Of a stretch of DNA of 9,904 nt, positions 1 to 6,063 are shown piece after piece (the stretch's first letter is position 1; each line of letters begins with the position of its first letter). The notes under the pieces are model-generated. The model was not told the DNA's origin and searched no databases. It worked only from the letters and a program-made list of their open reading frames with translations. Source of the stretch: CAYFQH01 sp964345215 (GTDB taxonomy: Bacteria > Bacillota > Clostridia > Christensenellales > Aristaeellaceae); NCBI GenBank assembly GCA_964345215.1, contig CAYFQH010000060.1:1-9904 (forward strand), given 5' to 3'. Both the position numbers and the translations under genes were made by a program.

Positions 1-309
1 GTTTCAAAGCTAAGGGCGCAGCTGAATGGAAGAAGAATAAAATGGGATGAAGATGGGGAAGAAATGCCAGCTACACCCAGAACACAGAACGCAAAGAGCG
101 AAAGCAAGGAAATTGATTGGTATGCAGATGAAAAATCCGGCGGGGAAGCCCCAAGGCCAATGCCTGGTGAAGATGAACGGGAGGAAATTCTTTGGCCGGA
201 GGAAGAAAACAAAAAAGATGAAAATGCAATAAATTCAGATTCAGATTCGTTAAATGTAGAAGAAACCATTAAAACCACTCTTGAAAAGCCTGTGGCAAAG
301 GAAGGGTGA
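1..309 (+). CDS. C-terminal end of an unrecognised protein with an acidic tail (5' end outside window)
   Basis: The reading frame is open from the first base of the window to the TGA at 307-309, about 102 codons, so this is probably the 3' end of a gene that starts upstream. An internal ATG at 64 has no ribosome binding site in front of it and is not needed as a start. The visible part is hydrophilic and very rich in Glu, Asp, Lys and Ser, with Pro/Gly stretches and no hydrophobic segment, so it looks like a disordered, acidic C-terminal tail. A competing + frame (47-232) gives a Lys/Arg-rich product and is closed by a stop near the window start, as expected for a shadow. I do not recognise the family and propose no function. 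No hairpin terminator is visible right after the stop. Confidence 0.55.
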   Translation, partial: VSKLRAQLNGRRIKWDEDGEEMPATPRTQNAKSESKEIDWYADEKSGGEAPRPMPGEDEREEILWPEEENKKDENAINSDSDSLNVEETIKTTLEKPVAKEG

Positions 310-816
310 AAAGAGTGAAATAGCTGTGGACCGGGTATTTGCCATTGCCCCCGCTACAAAAATTTACATAAGCCGCCCCTGCCCCGGGATAAACTTTGTG
401 CCCTTTGCAAGATTTACAATCTATAAAATATGTGAGATACTGTAAGGGTAAACAGCGCAGGCTGATATAAGGCTTCAAAATCACTGGCCTACAGATGATT
501 GACCCCGGGGAGGCTTTGCCTTTCTAATACAAATAAGAGCAAAGAAAACACTCGAAAAATGTGCCCTTTGTAAGGCTTTGGACGAAAAGAATTTGTTATT
601 AGGAGCAATAGGGGCAGCAGTACTTCCGCAAGCCTTACCCCATCAACGTAGAGCCATTCAAACAGCTGAAAGTTTAAAGCGGCGCAAACCGTTAATCCTT
701 TTATCATCACTTTTTTGGCAGGGCAGCCGCGGCCAAGCCTAGCCTTCACCTTTTACAACCAAGGCCTCGGGGCCTTTAAAACAACGGTTAACATCCCTTT
801 ATAAAGGAGAGAAAAA
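310..816. other. 507-bp gap without a convincing gene
   Basis: No reading frame here has both a credible start and a ribosome binding site. Two stop-free + strand stretches, 319-423 and 503-742, each contain an in-frame Cys-Ala-Leu-Cys-Lys from the near-identical 15-mers at 397-411 and 560-574, but neither has a normal start codon. They may be remnants of a decayed gene, or chance. A 6-bp hairpin (AAGGCC, TCGG loop, GGCCTT) lies at 761-776, and a 12-bp palindrome CCTTTATAAAGG at 796-807 overlaps the ribosome binding site of the next gene. I found no clear promoter for the gene at 817. Confidence 0.5.
803..809 (+). promoter_or_regulatory. Ribosome binding site of the CorC-type gene
   Basis: AAAGGAG lies 7 nt before the ATG at 817 and fixes that start. 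It overlaps the palindrome CCTTTATAAAGG (796-807), so a short hairpin could partly hide it; whether this matters is unknown. Confidence 0.8.
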
Positions 817-2082
817 ATGTCACCTTTTCTCAGCGGCCTCTTATGGGCCCTCGTTCTCCTATCCTTTTTTTGCTCTTTTGTTTTTTCGGCCTTAAAGGCA
901 GCCTTTACCCATGCCAACTGGTCGCGGATTAGAGGCATTGCCGCCATCGATAAAAAAAGTAAAAAAGTAAGCAAGCTAAACGACGACAGGCAAAAAGCCA
1001 TGGCCGTCATTTTAATTGGCGATACCCTGGCCGATGTGGTGATTGCAGCGGCTTTTACAGCTTTGCTCAGCCAATATCTTTCCCCGGGGTGGGGGTTGGT
1101 GTTATCGATTTTGGTTGCCTTTATTCTGCTTTTGCTCTTGGCCGAAATTTTGCCCAAAAAAGTAGGGCAAAAAAGGCCCGAAGCCCTGCTAAACACCTAC
1201 CACGGCTTTTTAAAAGGGGCAATGGTCTTTTTTGCCCCCCTGGTGTGGCTGGTAATGGTTGTTGAAAAGCAGTTTGATGCCTGGATCCCCGCCGAAAAGG
1301 CTTCCCCTGAAATTGAGGAGGAGCTGATTACCATTGTTTCCGAGGCCCAAAGCGAGGGAGGCATGGACGAAGAAGAAGGGGAATTGATTCTCTCGGCCAT
1401 TGAGTTTAGGGATTTAGACGCCCAGGATATTTTGACCCCCAGGGTAGATATTGTTGGCGTCAGCCATGATGCCACCATGGAAGAAACCCTGAATGTGTTT
1501 ATTGAAAACGAGTTTACCCGCCTGCCTGTCTATGAAGAGAGCATGGATAAAATCATTGGCATTTTGCACCAGAAGGATTTTTTTATTGGTTATTTTGGCG
1601 GCGAAAAAGAGATGCTGTCCATCATAAAGCCGGCGCTTTTTGCCCCTAACACCATTAAAACCTCTAAGCTCTTGAGCCTTTTACAAGAGAATAAAAGCCA
1701 CATGGCCATTATTGTAGATGAGTTTGGGGGAACCGAGGGCATTGCCACCATGGAGGACCTGCTGGAGGAGCTGGTGGGAGAAATATACGACGAACACGAC
1801 GATATGGAAGCTGAAATTGAGGTAGATGGCGAAGGCAACTACCTGGTTGACGGCAGCATTGACTTGGATGATATTTTAGAAAAATTCAACCTGGAAGACA
1901 TTTACGAAAGCGACACCGTAGCCGGCTGGGCCGCTGAAGTGATGGGGAAAATACCTGTTCAGGGGGATTCTTTTGAAGTAAAGGGCATAAAGGTGATTGT
2001 AACCCAGGCCGAGCGCAAGCGGGCAAATCAGGTGAAAATTGTAGTTACAGCACCCCTGACAATTGTTGACGAGGATGAGTAG
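817..2082 (+). CDS. CNNM/CorC (HlyC/CorC) family membrane transporter with CBS domains
   Basis: The 421-residue product has the full architecture of the hemolysin C/CorC family, linked to Mg2+/Co2+ or other cation efflux or homeostasis in the cytoplasmic membrane. An N-terminal DUF21/CNNM domain (about residues 1-160) holds hydrophobic segments near 5-27, 60-84, 91-113 and 133-151, with the family's acidic-Pro-Lys signature as EILPKK at 110-115. A CBS pair follows: the first repeat begins around ILTPRVDIVGV (206-216), and the second ends with DEFGGTEGIATMEDLLEELV (301-320). Residues about 335-412 match the CorC/HlyC transporter-associated C-terminal domain. Length and domain order are normal, with no frameshift. 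The start has a good ribosome binding site 7 nt upstream. The gene is probably first in a run with the small membrane protein and the DUF1836 gene. Substrate ion and direction cannot be read from sequence; the old hemolysin name is historical. Confidence 0.93.
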   Translation: MSPFLSGLLWALVLLSFFCSFVFSALKAAFTHANWSRIRGIAAIDKKSKKVSKLNDDRQKAMAVILIGDTLADVVIAAAFTALLSQYLSPGWGLVLSILVAFILLLLLAEILPKKVGQKRPEALLNTYHGFLKGAMVFFAPLVWLVMVVEKQFDAWIPAEKASPEIEEELITIVSEAQSEGGMDEEEGELILSAIEFRDLDAQDILTPRVDIVGVSHDATMEETLNVFIENEFTRLPVYEESMDKIIGILHQKDFFIGYFGGEKEMLSIIKPALFAPNTIKTSKLLSLLQENKSHMAIIVDEFGGTEGIATMEDLLEELVGEIYDEHDDMEAEIEVDGEGNYLVDGSIDLDDILEKFNLEDIYESDTVAGWAAEVMGKIPVQGDSFEVKGIKVIVTQAERKRANQVKIVVTAPLTIVDEDE

Positions 2083-2083
2083 G

Positions 2084-2103
2084 CCCGGTATTGATATACT
2101 GGG
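2084..2103 (+). other. Hairpin immediately after the CorC-type stop codon
   Basis: CCCGGTAT and ATACTGGG pair over 8 bp (one G-U pair) around a TGAT loop, starting 2 nt after the stop. It is followed by TAAATAAATG rather than a T run, so it is not a typical terminator. It could stabilise the mRNA end or partly separate expression of the upstream and downstream genes. Confidence 0.35.
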
Positions 2104-2130
2104 TAAATAAATGATGAAACCAGAGGAGAT

Positions 2131-2134
2131 GGAG
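2131..2134 (+). promoter_or_regulatory. Ribosome binding site of the 40-residue membrane protein
   Basis: GGAG lies 7 nt before the GTG at 2142, with a second AGGAG at 2124-2128. This is the main evidence that the short GTG-started frame is translated. Confidence 0.6.
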
Positions 2135-2141
2135 AAGACCT

Positions 2142-2264
2142 GTGACACCAAATAAACAAAAAAAGCAAAAAACCCCTAAAAAAGTAATGATGGTGCGCAT
2201 CGTTTGCATTGTGATGGTGATAAGCATTGTTTTGCCTATTTTAATTTATAATCTGCTTTATTAA
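2142..2264 (+). CDS. Small single-helix membrane protein, 40 residues, GTG start
   Basis: A GTG-started frame of 40 codons ends with TAA at 2262-2264. The N-terminus is strongly basic (residues 4-14 are mostly Lys and Gln, with no acidic residue). It is followed by an uninterrupted hydrophobic stretch of roughly 20 residues (about 15-36, with VRIVCIVMVISIVLPILIYN inside it), which predicts one transmembrane helix with the positive end in the cytoplasm. GGAG 7 nt upstream supports translation. The layout, a Lys-rich head and one helix in under 45 residues, resembles the tiny Bacillota membrane proteins of the DUF4044 and Prli42 (stressosome-associated) types. That is resemblance in shape only; I cannot prove membership. 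It sits 59 nt after the CorC-type gene and 43 nt before the DUF1836 gene, so co-transcription is likely. It is short enough to be missed by standard gene calling. Confidence 0.68.
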   Translation: MTPNKQKKQKTPKKVMMVRIVCIVMVISIVLPILIYNLLY

Positions 2265-2292
2265 AGCAGGTAAAATGAAAAAACACCCATTT

Positions 2293-2301
2293 AAGGGAGG
2301 G
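2293..2301 (+). promoter_or_regulatory. Ribosome binding site that selects the GTG start of the DUF1836 gene
   Basis: AAGGGAGGG lies 6 nt before the GTG at 2308. The upstream in-frame ATG at 2275 has only a weak AGG 4 nt away, so the GTG is the better start. Confidence 0.7.
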
Positions 2302-2307
2302 ACACCT

Positions 2308-2844
2308 GTGGCGGTACAGCCCCAAAAGGTCAAAGCCTTTCGTTGCCCCCGCTGGGAAGAACTGCCTGGCATTCCTTTGTATATGGATCAGGTAATTATG
2401 GTAATTGAGCAGGCCCTGGCCTTGTTTTACGATCCGAAAAACAAAGAAAAACTGATTACCCCGGCCATGGTAAACAACTATGTAAAGCATGGGCTGTTGT
2501 GGCCGCCCAATAAAAAAAAGTACGAAAAAAAACATGTGGCGGCGCTGATTGTGATCAGCCTGATGAAAAAAAACTTAAACATTAACGAGATTGTGGTGCT
2601 GATGAAGGCCCTGGCGGAAGAGTTGGGGGAGGCAGAAGGGTACAATCTGTTTTGTGTTCGTTTGGAAGAAGCCCTGGAAAGGGTTTTTTTAAAAGAAAAA
2701 AAGCCGGTATTTACCCTTTGGCAGGATGAAGGCCTTCTTTCGGCTCTAAACGGTGCCCTCACAGGCTTAATGGCAAAGCTGTACGTACAGGATTATATTG
2801 AAAAATACTTGACTGAGGATAATAAGGAGCCAAAAAGCAAATAA
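2308..2844 (+). CDS. DUF1836 domain-containing protein, probable DNA-binding regulator
   Basis: The product has 178 residues from the GTG (189 if the in-frame ATG at 2275 is used). Residues about 18-125 match what I know of the DUF1836 family of Bacillota. These begin with a PRWEELPGIPLYMDQV-type segment (14-29) and contain a MerR-like winged-helix region, ITPAMVNNYVKHGLLWPP at 50-67, followed by a basic patch and the helix KKHVAALIVISLMK. Such proteins are thought to be transcription regulators, but the family is uncharacterised. Residues 126-178 are helical and charged, with no signal peptide or membrane helix, so it should be cytoplasmic. It follows the small membrane protein by 43 nt and is ended by a strong terminator 32 nt after its stop. 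Its target is unknown; its neighbours are candidates by position only. Confidence 0.85.
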   Translation: MAVQPQKVKAFRCPRWEELPGIPLYMDQVIMVIEQALALFYDPKNKEKLITPAMVNNYVKHGLLWPPNKKKYEKKHVAALIVISLMKKNLNINEIVVLMKALAEELGEAEGYNLFCVRLEEALERVFLKEKKPVFTLWQDEGLLSALNGALTGLMAKLYVQDYIEKYLTEDNKEPKSK

Positions 2845-2876
2845 AACCAGGCTTTTTGGACATGAAATAGCAAAAC

Positions 2877-2913
2877 AAAAGAGCCGGCTGTACCGCATAC
2901 AGTCGGCTCTTTT
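2877..2913 (+). terminator. Rho-independent terminator after the DUF1836 gene
   Basis: AAAAGAGCCGGCTGT (2877-2891) pairs with ACAGTCGGCTCTTTT (2899-2913) over 15 positions with one G-U pair and a 7-nt loop. The stem ends in a T run on + and an A run on the other side, so it may work in both directions. It closes the CorC / small membrane protein / DUF1836 run. Confidence 0.88.
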
Positions 2914-3010
2914 AAAATGGCAAAACCCCAACTTAAGGGATGGGAAAAAAGCTTTATGAGGCAATGGCTTTTCTATTGTCATTTTCTGTTTTCGCGAAGG
3001 TTAGTGTACC

Positions 3011-3046
3011 CGTCCTCCCTTTTAAAGGGGCAAAAAAGGGAGGGTG
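3011..3046. repeat. Inverted repeat of unknown role between the DUF1836 terminator and the TetR gene
   Basis: CCTCCCTTTT (3014-3023) pairs perfectly with AAAAGGGAGG (3034-3043) around a 10-nt spacer, and the stem can extend by a few wobble or normal pairs to 3011 and 3046. No T run follows on either strand, so it is not a standard terminator. The surrounding 2914-3179 stretch has no convincing gene. It carries only a short GTG frame (3044-3136) whose GGGAGG touches the start codon, which is too close for translation. Confidence 0.5.
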
Positions 3047-3134
3047 CTGTCCAGCATCATTGATACAAAAGCAGGCGAAGCCTCTAAGGCCCATGAGATC
3101 TTTATTGGGGCGGATGACCGGATGTTTCTATAAA

Positions 3135-3160
3135 AAGGGAAGGTGCCCCCAATTTCCCCT
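3135..3160 (-). terminator. Possible weak terminator for the TetR gene
   Basis: Read on the minus strand, GGGAA and TTCCC (3154-3158 and 3137-3141) can pair around a 12-nt loop, followed directly by TTTTTA. The stem is only 5 bp. An alternative pairing CCCCT/AGGGG (3156-3160 with 3174-3178) competes with it. Confidence 0.28.
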
Positions 3161-3179
3161 GTTCATAAATAGGAGGGGT

Positions 3180-3725
3180 TTAAGCCTGGTTAAGAAGGGC
3201 GGATAAATAGCTGGTCATCTCATCAATAGAATGGGTCATGCCCCCGGCAATCCACAGCATGACCACAGCGGTAATGCCCGAGGCATAGTATAACGACAGC
3301 ATTTCAAGGGGAATGGTCTTCAGCCTGTCTTCAAATGCCGCCTGGCTGACCATTTCTTCAAAGCCCCGGTGAAAAAGCAGGCGAAGGGCTTCAAAAACCT
3401 CGCTGTCTGGCCCTTGCATCAAAAGGTTTTTAAAAACCCGCACATGGTTTTGCACACTTTGTAACACATGGCGGATCATCTGCTGGATGTTTAAAAAATC
3501 ATCCTTAACAAAAAGCCGTTCCCGCAGCACTTCCAGGCAGGCTTCCATCAGGTGATACTTGTCATCAAAATGGCTGTAAAAGGTGCTGCGGCTTACCAGG
3601 GCCTCGGCGCACAAATCGTTTACTGTAATTTTAGCAAAACTGTTTTTTTCAAGCAGGACAAACATGGCAGTTAATAAAGCCCGGCGGGTTTTTACCAGGC
3701 GCAGGTCTTCTTTTTTTTCGCTCAT
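3180..3725 (-). CDS. TetR/AcrR family transcriptional regulator
   Basis: The 181-residue product has the standard TetR layout. An N-terminal helix-turn-helix DNA-binding domain spans about residues 10-58, with the recognition region ITVNDLCAEALVSRSTFYSH at 33-52 and the common FYSHFDDK tail. A helical ligand and dimer domain follows (about 70-181), carrying a hydrophobic segment near YYASGITAVVMLWIAGGMTH typical of clostridial TetR proteins that repress neighbouring transport genes. The start is supported by GGGAGG at 3735-3740, 9 nt away, and a promoter lies at 3767-3795. It is transcribed away from the 88-residue protein at 3941, the classic divergent position for a repressor and its target. 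The ligand and target are unknown. Likely autoregulation is inferred from the family only. Confidence 0.92.
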   Translation of the reverse strand: MSEKKEDLRLVKTRRALLTAMFVLLEKNSFAKITVNDLCAEALVSRSTFYSHFDDKYHLMEACLEVLRERLFVKDDFLNIQQMIRHVLQSVQNHVRVFKNLLMQGPDSEVFEALRLLFHRGFEEMVSQAAFEDRLKTIPLEMLSLYYASGITAVVMLWIAGGMTHSIDEMTSYLSALLNQA

Positions 3726-3766
3726 GATAAAAAACCTCCCAATCGTCTACAGTGGCTTCTTACCTT

Positions 3767-3795
3767 ATTGTAATCAAAGCACCGGCGCTTTTCAA
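3767..3795 (-). promoter_or_regulatory. Sigma-A-type promoter of the TetR gene
   Basis: On the minus strand, TTGAAA (3790-3795, 5 of 6 to TTGACA) is followed after exactly 17 nt by TACAAT (3767-3772, 5 of 6 to TATAAT). Transcription would start near 3760, about 35 nt before the TetR ATG, ahead of its GGGAGG site. Confidence 0.65.
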
Positions 3796-3940
3796 GGGAT
3801 GAGGACAAAACAAATACCATACACTTTTTTAAAAATGTAGCTTATTGTACAAAAGGGCACAAATGGAGGTGGATTTTAGGCTGGGCACTGCTTAAAATAA
3901 ACATAGGCAGCGACATGGCAGGCAGAAAGGGGAAACAAAG

Positions 3941-4207
3941 ATGGATGAACGGCAGACGGAAATGAAGCAGGCGCAACAAAGGCTTAACCAGCTTACCCTT
4001 CGTTTAAACAACCTGTATCAGGAGATGGGAAAAGAACTTGAACAAATGGTTTGCAAAAGACAAAAAGAGGCCAACGCCCTATATGATCAGATTATTTCAG
4101 TCAAAAAAGAACTCCATACCCTTAGGGGGGATGTACAGTGCCCCTATTGTATGAGCTACAGCCCAAAAACAAACAGCTGCTGTAGTTATTGCAAAAAAAC
4201 TTTTTAA
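3941..4207 (+). CDS. Small coiled-coil protein with a C-terminal zinc ribbon
   Basis: The 88-residue product is unrecognised as a named family. Residues 1-62 are charged, rich in Gln, Glu, Lys and Leu, and show heptad-like spacing, so an alpha-helical coiled coil is likely. Residues 67-84 hold Cys67-x2-Cys70 and Cys81-x2-Cys84 separated by 10 residues, with an extra Cys80: a compact zinc-ribbon or rubredoxin-like knuckle expected to bind one Zn2+. The protein ends four residues later. There is no signal peptide or membrane helix. AAAGGGG at 3926-3932, 8 nt before the ATG, supports the start. It is divergent from TetR and lies 224 nt before the double permease gene, so it may be the first gene of the TetR-controlled unit. 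It could be a small partner or regulator protein, but nothing fixes its role. Confidence 0.75.
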   Translation: MDERQTEMKQAQQRLNQLTLRLNNLYQEMGKELEQMVCKRQKEANALYDQIISVKKELHTLRGDVQCPYCMSYSPKTNSCCSYCKKTF

Positions 4208-4414
4208 AAAGACCCTTTCAATAAAAGGAACTGCAGTATTGCTGTTTCAAACGGCCATAATGCCCCAAATTGAAAGGGCAGGGTGGGGCTCTAAAAAGGA
4301 GAGGCATTGGCTTTTTAAAGGCGGTAAAAAAGAGAGGATGCCTTCCAACTTCATTCAGTTCAAACATGAGATGAAGCCACCAAGGCCTTTAGGGCTCAAG
4401 ATAGATTACACAAT

Positions 4415-4421
4415 AAAGGAG
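4415..4421 (+). promoter_or_regulatory. Ribosome binding site that selects the ATG of the double permease gene
   Basis: AAAGGAG ends 10 nt before the ATG at 4432. The in-frame TTG at 4423 starts only 1 nt after it and is therefore not usable. Confidence 0.7.
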
Positions 4422-4431
4422 ATTGATATCA

Positions 4432-5961
4432 ATGCCGGGGCTTACACTTTTTCAGTGGAGTTTAATTTTTTACGTTTACAGCGCCATTGGCTGGCTAAGC
4501 GAATCCATCTGGTGCGCAATGGGCACCAAAAAATGGGTAAACAGGGGTTTTTTACATGGACCCTGGTGCCCGGTTTATGGTTTTGGGGGGGTGATTGCCG
4601 TGGTGCTAACCAAGGGCATGACGGCCTACCCGCTGTTGGTGTTTTTGGTGGTGATGGCGGTCTTAAGTGCCCTTGAATATTTTACGGGCTGGCTGATGGA
4701 AAGTTTATTCCACACCACCTGGTGGGATTATTCAAACAGAAAGTTTAACTTAAAGGGCAGGATTTGCCTTCGAAACTCCCTCTTGTTTGGCTTAATGGGC
4801 CTTGGTACGGTATACTTTATTCATCCAAAAGGGCTGGAACTTTTAAAAGCGATCCCCCTTGAAGTTCAGGCTTTTGCAGCAGCGTTTTTATCGGCTCTGT
4901 TCCTGCTGGATCTGCTGACCTCCCTGGGGGCTGTAACCAACCTCCAGGAAAAGCTGAAACACATCCGCTTATCTTTGGAAGCGTTTGCCAGCAACCCGCA
5001 AAAGTACAGCTGGTTTGATAAAAAAGACCTTCAAGGCAGCATTGGGCGGCTGCGGGCCCGCCATGCCAAGGGGCCGGAGGATGCGAACCTAAAGGAAGCC
5101 GTTGAAAAAATGGAACAACAGCTTGAAGGAGCCAAGGGAGCCCGGCGCCTTGTGAAGGCATACCCGGATATGAAACCCAAGGGCTTTGCCCTTGAACTGG
5201 AAACCCTGAAAAAAGGGCTGGAAGAAAAACACCTGAAGGGCAAAGAGCGCTTTTCTGCCTGGAAGACCCAGGCGAAGGCCAAACGAAGGCATTTTTGGGC
5301 CCAGGTAAAGGCTTCCTATAAAGGGGTAACCCTTACCCGGATGATTTGGGTATTTATTATTGCCTGTGTGGTGGGCTTTGTGGTGGAAACCCTTTGGTGC
5401 CTGGTGACCCGGGGAGTTATTGAAAGCAGAAAAGGCTTAATCTACGGCCCTTTCAGCCAGGTATACGGCATGGGCGCAGTGATTTTGCTTTTAGTGTTAA
5501 CCCCTTTTGCCGCAAAGGGCGATGGCTGGCTCTTTTTTACAGGTGCCCTGGTGGGCGGCTTGTATGAAGCGGTGTGCAGCCTGGTACAGGAAAAAGTTTT
5601 TGGCAGTGTTTCCTGGGAATACAGCGAAATCCCCTTTTCCTTGTTAGGGGGACGCACCCACCTGTTGTATATGCTTTTTTGGGGTATTTTAACCATTGTT
5701 TATATGAAGCATATTTACCCTTGGCTTATTCGCCTGATAGACCGAATACCCGACAAATCCCGAACTTTTTTAACCTGGTTTTTAAGCATTTTATTGGTTT
5801 TAAACATGGGCATCAGCGCCCTGGCTGTGGGGCGCTGGGCCCAGCGGCTGGATGGGGTGCAAGCGTCAAATCAGTTTGAAACCTGGCTTGACCAAACCTA
5901 CCCTGACCAGCGGCTTGAAAAAATATATGCCAATATGGTATTTACAAACAAAGATGATTAG
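4432..5961 (+). CDS. Membrane protein with two tandem CmpB-type 'putative ABC transporter permease' domains
   Basis: The 509-residue protein contains two copies of the CmpB/DUF1113-type domain found in Firmicutes and named 'putative ABC transporter permease' without biochemical proof. Copy 1 is at about 5-165: GWLSESIWC at 20-28, RGFLHGPWCPVYGFGG at 38-53, EYFTGWLMESLF at 82-93. Copy 2 is at about 303-465: GFVVETLWC at 315-323, RKGLIYGPFSQVYGMGA at 333-349, LYEAVCSLVQEKVF at 377-390. Both share the small-residue/Glu/Trp-Cys, GxxxGP-x3-VYG and WxYS patterns. A charged, Lys/Glu-rich linker (about 166-300), probably cytoplasmic and partly coiled coil, joins them. Several transmembrane helices are predicted in each half. 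The C-terminal 40 residues are hydrophilic. No ABC ATPase gene is visible nearby, so an ABC role is doubtful. It lies 224 nt after the zinc-ribbon gene and is followed in the same frame by the phospholipase D-like gene. Confidence 0.85.
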   Translation: MPGLTLFQWSLIFYVYSAIGWLSESIWCAMGTKKWVNRGFLHGPWCPVYGFGGVIAVVLTKGMTAYPLLVFLVVMAVLSALEYFTGWLMESLFHTTWWDYSNRKFNLKGRICLRNSLLFGLMGLGTVYFIHPKGLELLKAIPLEVQAFAAAFLSALFLLDLLTSLGAVTNLQEKLKHIRLSLEAFASNPQKYSWFDKKDLQGSIGRLRARHAKGPEDANLKEAVEKMEQQLEGAKGARRLVKAYPDMKPKGFALELETLKKGLEEKHLKGKERFSAWKTQAKAKRRHFWAQVKASYKGVTLTRMIWVFIIACVVGFVVETLWCLVTRGVIESRKGLIYGPFSQVYGMGAVILLLVLTPFAAKGDGWLFFTGALVGGLYEAVCSLVQEKVFGSVSWEYSEIPFSLLGGRTHLLYMLFWGILTIVYMKHIYPWLIRLIDRIPDKSRTFLTWFLSILLVLNMGISALAVGRWAQRLDGVQASNQFETWLDQTYPDQRLEKIYANMVFTNKDD

Positions 5962-6053
5962 GGCCATTTACCCCGGCTGCCATTTCTTTTTGGGCTTTTA
6001 CTTAAGGGATTCAGGCGGCGTAACAGTAAAAAGGCTTTGAGTAAAGCAAAGAT

Positions 6054-6058
6054 AAGGA
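6054..6058 (+). promoter_or_regulatory. Ribosome binding site deciding the start of the phospholipase D-like gene
   Basis: AAGGA lies 5 nt before the ATG at 6064 and 2 nt before an ATG at 6061. An in-frame TTG at 6037 is preceded by AAAAGG only 3 nt away. ATG 6064 fits best; the choice adds at most nine residues. Confidence 0.5.
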
Positions 6059-6063
6059 AAATG

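Noticed and set aside
489..749. 86-codon minus-strand frame in the 310-816 gap
   Set aside because: GTG start without a ribosome binding site and no recognisable family.
2940..3206. 88-codon + frame running into the TetR gene
   Set aside because: It overlaps the 3' end of a firmly identified gene, has no ribosome binding site, and its composition is not protein-like.
4239..4676. Long + frame overlapping the start of the double permease
   Set aside because: It shares the permease DNA in another frame, gives no family pattern and has no ribosome binding site; the permease frame has clear duplicated motifs.
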